Shown piece by piece: positions 43,429-53,477 of a stretch of 64,000 nt of DNA. The notes under the pieces are model-generated. The model ran no database searches, had not been told where the DNA came from, and saw only the letters and a list, made by a program, of their open reading frames with translations. The position numbers and the translations under genes were made by a program. Source of the stretch: Lithobates sylvaticus (lineage: Eukaryota > Chordata > Amphibia > Anura > Ranidae); assembly GCA_028564925.1 (NCBI GenBank), contig CM053028.1, positions 629,075,750-629,139,749 on the forward strand, read 5' to 3'. Within the stretch, counting starts at the first letter, position 1, and the number at the start of each line of letters is the position of its first letter.

Positions 43429-46350
43429 ATGCCGGCACATAGAAACAAACTACTAAGACAACATATCTCTACCCTGTCGGCCAAGATACACGCATTGGAA
43501 CGACTACACAAGGCCTCCCTAGCCCAACAATCCCTTTTAGACCTCATTAAGGCCCGAGATGAACTAAAGGAAGAATTGCATAAAAGACTTAAACGCAAAT
43601 TTCTTCTATCCCAGAAGCTGTTTTATCAATTCGGTAACAAAACAGGCAAGCTGCTTGCCAGAGCACTGCAACGCAGGAAAGCTACTACTACAATACACAG
43701 AATTATTGATCCTGAGGGCAAGACACATGTATCTCCGGAGGCAATCACCACTCAGTTCCTTTCGTACTTTACCAAGCTGTATAACCTTCCGGAGAGTGAC
43801 CCGACTGCCCGACTATCTAATCGACAGGACTCTATTTCATCCTTTCTGACACACTTTGGCATCCCTCCGATCTCCTCGGCAGACGCGGAAACTCTTAATA
43901 CCCCTATTACTTTAGAAGAAACTCTGTCTACCCTAAAACAACTAAAACCAGGCAAAAGCCCTGTCCCGGACGGACTGACTGTTTCCTACTATAAGACCTT
44001 CATCGACGTGCTAGCGCCACACCTTACTGCTACCTTTAACTCGCTTGCCTCTCCTAACTCTACTCCCAGGGACCTCCTTGAAGCACACATCACACTGATC
44101 CCCAAACCAGGTAAAGATGATACTATAGTATCTAACTATAGGCCCATTTCACTCCTGAATGTAGACATAAAACTGTATGCTAAAATTCTTGCCAATCGTA
44201 TCCTTCCACTCCTACCTAAAATAATCTCCCTAGATCAAGTAGGCTTCGTCCCTGGGAGGGAAGCCAGAGATAATACAATTAAGGCCCTAAAAATACACCG
44301 TTGGTTATCTCACAACACTACCCAAAAAGGATTCTTTCTATCGTTGGATGAAGAGAAGGCGTTCGACAGAGTGGCATGGGACTATATGTCCGCTGCACTT
44401 ACGGCCTTGGGTTTCCCTCCTAAATTCCTGCAAATGATACTCGCATTATACTCGCATCCGACTGCTCGCCTACGGATCAACGGTCGCCTGTCGGACGCCT
44501 TCTCTGTCTCCAATGGCACTCGTCAGGGTTGCCCGCTGTCGCCCCTTATTTTTATTCTTACCTTAGAACCCTTCCTACGAAAACTTAGGACCAACCCAGA
44601 CATTACTGGCATAGAAATACACAATAAACAATACAAACTTTCGGCCTACGCAGACGACATTCTCCTCTTCTTGTCCAACCCGCTCACTTCCCTACCTAAC
44701 CTTCTGAAAGACTTCACCCTATTTAGACAACTCTCTAACTTGCAGATTAATTTTTCAAAATCAAAAGCTCTTAATGTATCCCTTCAACCACAAACCGTGT
44801 CTCTATGCAAATCTAACTTCCCCTTCACTTGGGAAGATACTTCCCTTACATACCTGGGAATCCAACTACCTACCAACTTGACCGACCTTTACCGATTAAA
44901 TTATCTTAAAATTTTACAAACCATCCAAAATGACCTCCTCAAATGGACATCTGGACATTTTTCATGGTTTGGGCGCATAGCAATACTGAAAATGAATATT
45001 TTACCCCGTATTCTTTATGTCCTCCATGCAATACCAATAGGCCTACCCACATCTTTTTTCACGACTTATAAGCGACTATGCCGTAACTTCATATGGGCGG
45101 CAAAATCGCCTTGAATTAGCTGGGACACGCTCACGCTCCCGAAATCCAAAGGGGGTCTGGGCCTCCCTGATGTCCAAAAATATTATCAGGCATGTCACCT
45201 TACTCGAATAATTGACTGGCACGTCCACGCAATTTCCAAAGAATGGATCATAATCGAGAACTCCTTTGACGACACATCACTTACCCTCTTACCATGGATC
45301 TCAGATTCCAAGATACCTAAGGCCTATTCTTCTCACCCTCTCATTGGCGCTACCCTACAAGCTTTCAAACGTGTTGCCCGGGCGCTAAATTGGTCCCCGT
45401 ACCCTGGTCCTATGACCCCGTTACAAGGGAACCCAGACTTCCCTCCGGGTATACCTTCTCGGAATTTGACTGACAATCTAGAACCCCTTACGCTTCGGGC
45501 CTCCCACTTCTTTCGCAATGGTTCTCTACTCTCCTTTCACGATACTCAAACATGCTTCCCGGATCACCGCATTCAGTTCTATAACTTTCTCCAGATCAGA
45601 CACTATCTCACAGGGGGACATGACTCTGCTATGTGGTCCAGGGATCACACGCCTTTTGAAACCCTATGTACCAGCGATTCCCCCCAAAGGCACCTTGTTT
45701 CACAAACCTACACGCTCCTATTTGGAGATTTTGACCCTAAACTTAATACGCTAGTCATGACCTGGGAAAGGGAACTCGACATAAATCTCTCCAGTAAAGA
45801 ATGGGAGATGATTTATCAACGTATACACAAGAATACTATTAGTGTCTCAGCACAAGAGAACTCTTACAAAATTTATGCCAGGTGGTACAGAACGCCTAAT
45901 ATAATACACAAATTCCACCCGGAAACTCCTCCAATCTGTTGGAGATGTGGACTGGAAACGGGTACTCCACTTCACATTTGGTGGGAATGTTCCTTGCTTC
46001 AACCGTTCTGGCAGAAAGTCACTGATGCTGTAGCTCACATCTCCACGTATACTGTGGACTTTACTCCTTCACAATTTCTCCTACAGCACATCTCGCTCCC
46101 TCACTCAGTTTACAAAAAATCCATTGTTCCACACCTACTCAACTCTGCCAGACAATGCATACCTACTCGTTGGAGGTCTACGTCTCCACCGACCCTAGCA
46201 GATTGGTTTCAACGTATTGACAGAACCTCAGAGATGGAAAGTATTATCCATCAAGCCAAAGACACTCCGACCGCATATAGCAATATATGGTCATGCTGGA
46301 TCCACTTTAAGACCTCCCAAATATATCAGGAACTCCTTGATGCACCTTAA
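43429..46350 (+). pseudogene. L1-H ORF2, RT to C-terminus, one stop
   Basis: About 973 codons in one frame. RT motifs: PGKSPVPDGL (usual Gly changed to Val), IPKPGKDDT, NYRPISLLNVD, DQVGFVPGRE, DEEKAFDRVAW, GTRQGCPLSPL, YADDILLF and YLGIQLPTNL. The C-terminal Cys/His motif is CWRCGLETGTPLHIWWEC and the end is WIHFKTSQIYQELLDAP. A TGA at 45112-45114 (CGA in L1-B) is the only lesion. Truncated at its N-terminus by the insertion. Confidence 0.92.
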
Positions 46351-47184
46351 AGGAACATCTGCGAGCTCCAGTACTAACCATAGTCAAACGGCCAGGTATC
46401 CGTCATGCTATGCTGTCCTCACTCTGTCCTCACTCTTACACTAGCTCTCATTCTTGATCGCCTGCTGATGTACTCGACTCATATGCTGACTCTCGTGCCC
46501 TCTGTCCATCCCCCCCTCACCTTTTAGGTTTTCTTCTCGCTTACACCTTGACTTTCATCTGCTCCCCCCCCCCCCCCCCCCCTGTCCATTCGTCCTACCC
46601 CATCTTTCTTCCAATCACGGGAAGCTCTAAACCCTAAGTATTGGATATGCCTCTTTACCCGTGAGACTCCAACCACCACCAATGCACCCAGGCTCGATAC
46701 GCCCTTTGTGGTCCACCACCCGTATTATACTTTGAGTTTCTCAATTTCCCGCTCCCTCTGCACAGCATGTTCCCAATAGGGGTGCATGGGTTGAGAGGGA
46801 ATTGCCCCGGTTCGGTTCCACGACGGTCAAATAACTATACACATCTAGGGCCACTACAGATCCTGGTTAATGTTAACCCACAATTACCTACATGCTTTTT
46901 AGACTTTGTTTAAGGAACTGCCCCTAGTTTGTATTGCAGTCTAATTTCCTCGTTATATGTTGTGTTTACATGCTTCAGAAGACATGTCTCTCTTACTATA
47001 TTCTTACTGTATTAACTGTACAATCTGACATATGGTTACCTCTACTACCTATTACCATTGATCTAGAGATCCTACTTTGGAATATTCTATGTCTGTATAC
47101 TGCTCTTATATTCATTCTGGAATGATTGTATTCATTGTACTGTTACTTTTCTCAATAAAAATTTTAGTGAAAAAAAAAAAAAAA
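46351..47184 (+). other. L1-H 3' UTR
   Basis: Non-coding, collinear with the L1-B 3' UTR. It has a C-run of about 18 near 46565-46582, AATAAA at about 47154, and a poly(A) tail. Confidence 0.85.
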
Positions 47185-47193
47185 AGTTGGAAA

Positions 47194-47932
47194 TGCCCAC
47201 CTCCGAAAGATACAGACTGTTTTAAGTCACTCACTTCCTACGTTCTCAATGGTCTAACAATCAAGAACCCCCAGCACTGACTGCTTAGGAAACATGGTGC
47301 TCCAACATAAAGGATCAGAAGGGGGGGGTATCTCCGTTATCTACAATTCTCTAGCCAGAACCTCAATCAAACCGCTTTATGTCCGACTTTGGGAACAAGA
47401 TCTGGCGGATGAGTGGGACTTGAATAAATGGTATCTGAACATTTCTCTTATGGAAGCTAGCATTAAAATCATAACTCGTTGGTATCGTGTTCCTGCCACC
47501 CTGGCAAAAATTTTCCCAGATTCCTCCCCTCTGTGCTTCAGGGGATGTGGCCACATCGGCTCTCTACTCCATATATGGTGGACATGCCCTCGGCTTAGGA
47601 ACTTTTGGAACAGCTTTTTCCACTTATTGCGGAAGATTACTGGCATAGCCGTTCCACAGGTTCTGGAAATAGCGCTTCTCAATGTCCAAGTAGAGAAAAT
47701 TTCCAAACATACACAATCTTTGATCTTCTATATGCTCTTAGGAGCCAGAACCACTATTGCCAAAAACTGGAAGAGCCACACAGTTCCACTAGCTGGAATG
47801 AAACGCAAAATCTCCTGGATCATGGCCCAGGAGAAGATTGTCAGCAAGCTACTTGACAAAACCCACAAATTCAACTTAATTTGGGAACCCTGGGCAAAAT
47901 ACATAGGTCTTCCACTAATTCCAGGAGCATAG
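47194..47932 (+). pseudogene. L1-F ORF2 C-terminus
   Basis: After L1-H the L1-F gene resumes (MPTSERYRLF), with early stops and a frame change before the long frame starting at 47294. That frame carries WNDLNKWYLN-like WDLNKWYLNISLMEASIKI, RWYRVPATLAKIFPD and the Cys/His motif CFRGCGHIGSLLHIWWTC. It ends FNLIWEPWAKYIGLPLIPGA. It resembles L1-I and L1-J at this end (WEPWAIYIGAP). Confidence 0.85.
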
Positions 47933-48270
47933 TCGACCCAGATTACCTTCTCTCCCTCTAGGTGACCTTCTTCCCCTCTTTTCTTCTAGCCCCTTTTCTA
48001 TCTTGCTGACACTTCACCAGCTTTACTAAATCTTCTATTCTCGCTGCTCCCGCCTCCTTTTTCTTTCTTCGTATGGAGACAAAACTTCTCTCTAGTCTGA
48101 TTCCCTTACAAGCGGAACTCAGCCATCGACATTAATCTATCATCTCACCCGGAATAGTTCAGGCCATACAGTAAGGCAATCGTGTTCTGCTGCATGATAA
48201 CATACAGCCCTGTATGTTGAGCCCCTGACCTCGATACTCAACGTATCACTGACATTGTAATATTACTGGC
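47933..48270 (+). other. L1-F 3' UTR
   Basis: Pyrimidine-rich non-coding 3' UTR ending at N2. No poly(A) signal stands out and no other feature is seen. Confidence 0.55.
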
Positions 48271-48769
48271 AGGGATGAGCCGAACACCCCCCCGTGTTCG
48301 GCTCGCACCAGAACCTCGCGAACGGACCTAAAGTCCGTGCGAGCTTTAGAACCCTATTAGTTATAATGGATGCGAACGTTCGAAATTATAAGTGCTCATT
48401 TTAAAGGCTAATAGGCATGTTAATGTCATAAAAAGTGTTTGGGGACCTGGGTCCTGCCCCAGGGGACATGTATCAATGCAAAAAAAATTTTTAAAAACGG
48501 CCGTTTGTTCAGGAGCAGTGATTTTTATAATGCTTAAATTGAAACAATAAAAGTGTAATATTCCTTTAAATTTCGTACCTGGGAGGGGTGTCTATAGTAT
48601 GCCTGTAATGGGGCGCATGTTTCCCGTGTTTAGAACTGTCTCTGCGCAAAGTGTCATTTTTGAAAGTAAAAAAGCTATTTAAAATCACTCGCGGCTAATG
48701 TTAATTCACGGCTCCCGTAACACAGAGAACAGTGATTCATTGAAACTCATTCATAAAAAAAAGTCATTG

Positions 48770-48802
<33 letters not shown>

Positions 48803-51240
48803 CGTAGGGGTCCCCCCAAATTCAATAACCAGGCCCTTCAGGTCTGGGATGGATATTAAGGGGGATCCCAGCCAAAAAAAAAAAAAAAAAAAATGGCGTA
48901 GGGTCCCCCTCAAAATCCATACCAGACCCTTGAGGTCTGGTATGGATTTTAAGGGGAACCCTAGCCAAAAAAAATGGCGTGGGGTCCCCCTCAAAATCCA
49001 TACCAGACCCTTATCCGAGCACGCAACCTGGCAGGCCGCAGGAAAAGAGGGGGGGACGAGAGCGGCCCCCCCTCTCGCCTGAACCGTACCAGGCCACATG
49101 CCCTCAACATTGGGAGGATGCTTTGGGGGTCTAAGACCCCTAAAGCACCTTGTCCCCATGTTGATTAGGACAAGGGCCTCTTCCCCACAACCCTGGCCGG
49201 TGGTTGTGGGGGTCTGCGGGCGGGGGGCTTATCGGAATCTGGAAGCCCCCTTTAACAAGGGGACCCCCAGATCCCGGCCCCCCCCCTGTGTGAAATGGTA
49301 AGGGGGTACAAAAGTACCCCTACCATTTCACCAAAAAAGTGGCAAAAATGGTAAAAATGACAGGAGACAGTCTTTGACAATTCCTTTATTAAAATCTTCT
49401 TTCTTCTTTCTTCATCCTTCGGATTCTTCATCTTCTCCTTCCTTCATCTTCTTCCATCTTCTTCTTCCATTTTCTTCTTCCTCCGATCCGCTTCTTCTTG
49501 CGCTGGTCTTCTCGTCCTTCTCGTCCGGCATCTTCTTCCGTCGGCGTCGGCGTCGGTGTCGGTGTCTTCTTGGGCCGCTCCGCGCAATGGGAGGCTCCCG
49601 CTGTGTGAGGCTCCGCTCCATCTGACAGGTCTTTTAAAACGGAGGGCACCTGGTGACCCCGCCCCCCTCTGACGTCATGGGGAAAGCCATCATGGAATTC
49701 CCCATGACGTCCCTGTGCGTCAGAGGGGGCGGGGTCACCAGGTGCCCTCCATTATAAAAGACCTGTCAGACGGAGCGGAGCCTCACACAGCGGGAGCCTC
49801 CCATTGCGCGGAGCGGCCCAAGAAGAGACAGAGACACCGACGCCGACGGAAGAAGATGCCGGACGAGAAGGACGAGAAGACCAGCGCAAGAAGAAGCGGA
49901 TCGGAGGAAGAAGAAAATGGAAGAAGAAGATGGAAGAAGATGAAGGAAGGAGAAGATGAAGAATCCGAAGGATGAAGAAAGAAGAAAGAAGATTTTAATA
50001 AAGGAATTGTCAAAGACTGTCTCCTGTCATTTTTACCATTTTTGCCACTTTTTTGGTGAAATGGTAGGGGTACTTTTGTACCCCCTTACCATTTCACACA
50101 GGGGGGGGGCGGGATCTGGGGGTCCCCTTGTTAAAGGGGGCTTCCAGATTCCGATAAGCCCCCCGCCCGCAGACCCCCACAACCACCGGCCAGGGTTGTG
50201 GGGAAGAGGCCCTTGTCCTAATCAACATGGGGACAAGGTGCTTTAGGGGTCTTAGACCCCCAAAGCATCCTCCCAATGTTGAGGGCATGTGGCCTGGTAC
50301 GGTTCAGGCGAGAGGGGGGGGCGCTCTCGTCCCCCCCTCTTTTCCTGCGGCCTGCCAGGTTGCGTGCTCGGATAAGGGTCTGGTATGGATTTTGAGGGGG
50401 ACCCCACGCCATTTTTTTTGGCTAGGGTTCCCCTTAAAATCCATACCAGACCTCAAGGGTCTGGTATGGATTTTGAGGGGGACCCTACGCCATTTTTTTT
50501 TTTTTTTTTTTGGCTGGGATCCCCCTTAATATCCATCCCAGACCTGAAGGGCCTGGTTATTGAATTTGGGGGGACCCCTACGCTTTTTTTTTTGTTTTTT
50601 ATTAATGAATGACAGCTCTCTGTGTTACAGGAGCCATCAATTCATTAGCCGCGAGTGATTTAAATAGCTTTCTTCCTGCAAAAATGACACTTTTTTGCAG
50701 GGAAAGTTCTAAGCACAGGAAACCTGCCCTCCTTCACAGGCTACCTATAGACACCCCCCAGATGTGATACTGCAATGCTGTTCTAACAGCATGCACACAC
50801 ATATCCCCAGAAATAAAGCACATATTGTTGTCAGCAGTCAGCAGCACACTGACACGCTGACACTGTGAGTGAAACATAATATGCGAGGCCGCCGCCGCGG
50901 CGGCCTCTTATACCGTGGGGCGTGTATTAAAGCCCCTGAGCTATAATTGGCTACAGGCATCCTGCCTGTAGCCAATTATGGCTCTCCTCGCTGCCGGCGC
51001 TGTGATTGGCCAAGCATGCGGGGTCACAGTGCATGCTTGGCCAATCATCAGCCAGCATTGCACTGCGCGGGCCGCAATGCATTGCGGGGCCGCTCGCATC
51101 ACACGAATTTGATGCGAGCGGCCCCAATAGTTCTGGGCTCGCCGAGCGAACACCCGGTGCTCGATTCGAACATGGGTTCGAATCGAACACCGGTGCTCGA
51201 TTCGAACATGGGTTCGAATCGAACACCGGGCTCATCCTTA
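48271..51240 (-). mobile_element. N2: 2.97-kb foldback hAT element
   Basis: The right-type end (CAGGGATGAGCCGAAC) is at 48271 and the left-type end, on the minus strand, at 51240. Between them are two inverted arms of about 1.09 kb (about 48592-49684 and 49698-50762). Their centre is the near-perfect inverse GACGTCATGGGGAA and TTCCCCATGACGTC. The flanking 8-mers ATTACTGG and ATATGTGG agree at only 5 of 8, so the duplication is doubtful. The left-end block has a TATA-like TATAAGAG (minus strand, 50912-50905). No transposase. Confidence 0.88.
49753..50002 (+). other. Possible mini transcription unit in an N2 arm
   Basis: TATAAAAG at 49753-49760, a short frame starting MPDEKDEKTSARRSG that is rich in Glu, Lys and Arg, and AATAAA at 49997-50002. 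The mirror arm has lost the TATA (TTTTAAAA). The frame is close to a GAA/AGA repeat, so a real protein is unlikely, although the promoter-to-poly(A) arrangement is tidy. Confidence 0.3.
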
Positions 51241-51292
51241 ATATGTGGCAAAAGCTGCAGCAAGTAACCATAAATATCTTTCAGGCACCCAA
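51241..51292 (+). pseudogene. L1-E ORF2 C-terminal scrap
   Basis: About 17 codons, WQKLQQVTINIFQAPKH, aligning to the helix after the Cys/His motif of other L1 ORF2 proteins (WQKVTDAVAHIS in L1-H). The palindrome starts directly after it and the gene resumes at 53478. Confidence 0.6.
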
Positions 51293-53477
51293 ACATAAAA
51301 TACAAAAAATGCTGCGCTAAGGGATCATAGAGTGATGACCCCTCCTAGTGACGTGAATAAATAAATGAATCCCTCCTATAAAAGTAAAATCCCCAAGTGG
51401 GAAACACCAGGTGTAGTTACTCAGCTGAAATGACACCGCTAAATGGAAAGTTACATGTGACACATTAAACACATATACCTAATATAAGTAACCCCAAAAA
51501 AATATCAACTGAAAAATACAACAAAACAATCTGTGACAAGGTCCCTGGTTACTGGTAAGGAAAATAAAAAAGCAAGTCTTTTCTCTAATCTAATGTCCAG
51601 AATCCTGAAGGAAAGGTGAAATCAAAATCGAAAAAAAATGTTCAAACATCAATTCCTTTTGAAAGGTGAATGTTGTTCACAGCAGGACAGGTTCTCAGTG
51701 TAATGAAAGTGAGTGAGGCTCCTTACCCCATCTGTTGGACTCCCTTACGAGCGGAGTCGATAGTGCAGGCAGAAATTAAACTCTGCAAGGATACAGGATG
51801 TTCCTCTATTCTTCTCTCTCCCCAATAGTGGAACGACCGCGATCCGGAACTCAGTTGCTGGTCTCAGGGATCTCCCGACTGTTGCACACGGGCGGGCCGG
51901 AGTTGATGGACACAGCAGGTAGCCAATCACAGGGGTCCTAGACCGTCTATGTACGCCGGCATCGAGGATACTCCCCAAGAGGAGATGCAATAGCTGGGGG
52001 ACCCACCGGAAAGGCACCTGCAGAAAAGATCAGCACTCAGGCCCCTCGGCCATGAGTGAAGATTGAAAAAAGGGAAAAAAACGAGCCCCAATAGTGAAGT
52101 ATTGTTTATAACCAGGGGAATATTTTATTGAAATAAAAAAGGACCTGAGGTGTAATCCATAAGGTCACAATAATGTACAAAAAAAGGCACTTTTTTTTTC
52201 CTTATTGACAGCAGAAAAAAAAGGAATAGTACTAAAAAACATACACATTAAAAATAAAATTTAAAAAAAACGGTTAAATTAAAAACAACAGAATTAACAC
52301 CCGTGCATGGGAATCAATAGGACGTAATGGTATCAACATAACCTGCCCGACATGTTTCGCAATACCTTGCGTCTTCCTGGAGCGCTCCAGGAAGACGCAA
52401 GGTATTGCGAAACATGTCGGGCAGGTTATGTTGATACCATTACGTCCTATTGATTCCCATGCACGGGTGTTAATTTTGTTGTTTTTAATTTAACCGTTTT
52501 TTTTTTAATTTTATTTTTAATGTGTATGTTTTTTAGTACTATTCCTTTTTTTTCTGCTGTCAATAAGGAAAAAAAAAAGTGCCTTTTTTTGTACATTATT
52601 GTGACCTTATGGATTACACCTCAGGTCCTTTTTTATTTCAATAAAATATTCCCCTGGTTATAAACAATACTTCACTATTGGGGCTCGTTTTTTTCCCTTT
52701 TTTCAATCTTCACTCATGGCCGAGGGGCCTGAGTGCTGATTTTTTCTGCAGGTGCCTTTCCGGAGGGTCCCCCAGCTATTGCATCTCCTCTTGGGGAGTA
52801 TCCTCGATGCCGGCGTACATAGACGGTCTAGGACCCCTGTGATTGGCTACCTGCTGTGTCCATCAACTCCGGCCCGCCCGTGTGCAACAGTCGGGAGATC
52901 CCTGAGACCAGCAACTGAGTTCCGGATCGCGGTCGTTCCACTAGGGGGGAGAGAGAAGAAAAGAGGAACATCCTGTATCCTTGCAGAGGATAATTTCTGC
53001 CTGCACTATCGACTCCGCTCGTAAGGGAGTCCAACAGATGGGGTAAGGAGCCTCACTCACTTTCATTACACTGAGAACCTGTCCTGCTGTGAACAACATT
53101 CACCTTTCAAAAGGAATTGATGTTTGAACATTTTTTTTTCAATTTTGATTTCACCTTTCCTTCAGGATTCTGGACTTTAGATTAGAGAAAAGACTTGCTT
53201 TTTTATTTTCTTTACCAGTAACCAGGGACCTTGTCACAGATTGTTTTGTTGTATTTTTCAGTTGATATTTTTTTGGGGTTACTTATATTAGGTATATGTG
53301 TTTAATGTGTCACATGTAACTTTCCATTTAGTGGTGTCATTTCAGCTGAGTAACTACACCTGGTGTTTCCCACTTGGGGATTTTACTTTTATAGGAGGGA
53401 TTCATTTATTTATTCACGTCACTAGGAGGGGTCATCACTCTATGATCCCTTAGCGCAGCATTTTTTGTATTTTATGT
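51293..53477. repeat. 2.2-kb palindrome (two ~1.09-kb inverted arms)
   Basis: Near-identical inverted arms meet at CTTCCTGGAGCGCTCCAGGAAG (50% of it given here as CTTCCTGG, AGCGCT, CCAGGAAG; centre about 52383). Each arm has, from the centre outward, GCGAAACATGTCGGG, AT-rich DNA, AATAAAATATTCCCC, a GC-rich part with a 90-codon open frame, then ATTCATTTATTTATTCACG and GCGCAGCATTTTTTG. It sits in the C-terminal coding part of L1-E. I cannot name the family with certainty. A Penelope-like origin is possible because of the GAAAC stem-loop near the centre. No coding domain is recognised. Confidence 0.85.

Larger units (their letters stand above)
43419..47184 (+). mobile_element. L1-H: 5'-truncated LINE of the L1-B lineage inserted in L1-F
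   Basis: Flanked by AGTTGGAAA (43410-43418 and 47185-47193). It starts in ORF2 just after the endonuclease and runs to AATAAA and a poly(A) tail. It is the best reference in this window for the L1-B family and shows what L1-B lost when L1-C inserted. Confidence 0.92.
37199..48270 (+). mobile_element. L1-F: LINE with full ORF2 span, split by L1-G and L1-H
   Basis: Inserted in L1-E. It starts about 70 bp upstream of ORF2, so ORF1 is missing (5' truncation). ORF2 parts lie at 37271-38117, 41207-43418 and 47194-47932, followed by a 3' UTR to about 48270, where N2 begins. No clear poly(A) tail is visible before N2. Motifs place it with L1-A. Confidence 0.83.

Noticed and set aside
49412-49649. 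Charged frames in the left arm of N2
   Set aside because: GAA/GAC-type low-complexity DNA read in several frames. Only the promoter-associated mirror copy was kept, as a weak feature.
51150-51235. tRNA-like B box (GGTTCGAATCG) near hAT left ends, suggesting a tRNA or SINE
   Set aside because: The motif is half of a TTCGAATCGAA palindrome inside hAT subterminal DNA. No A box at proper spacing and no cloverleaf.
48263-51248. A convincing target duplication for N2
   Set aside because: The flanking 8-mers ATTACTGG and ATATGTGG match at only 5 of 8 positions, which is too weak to claim.
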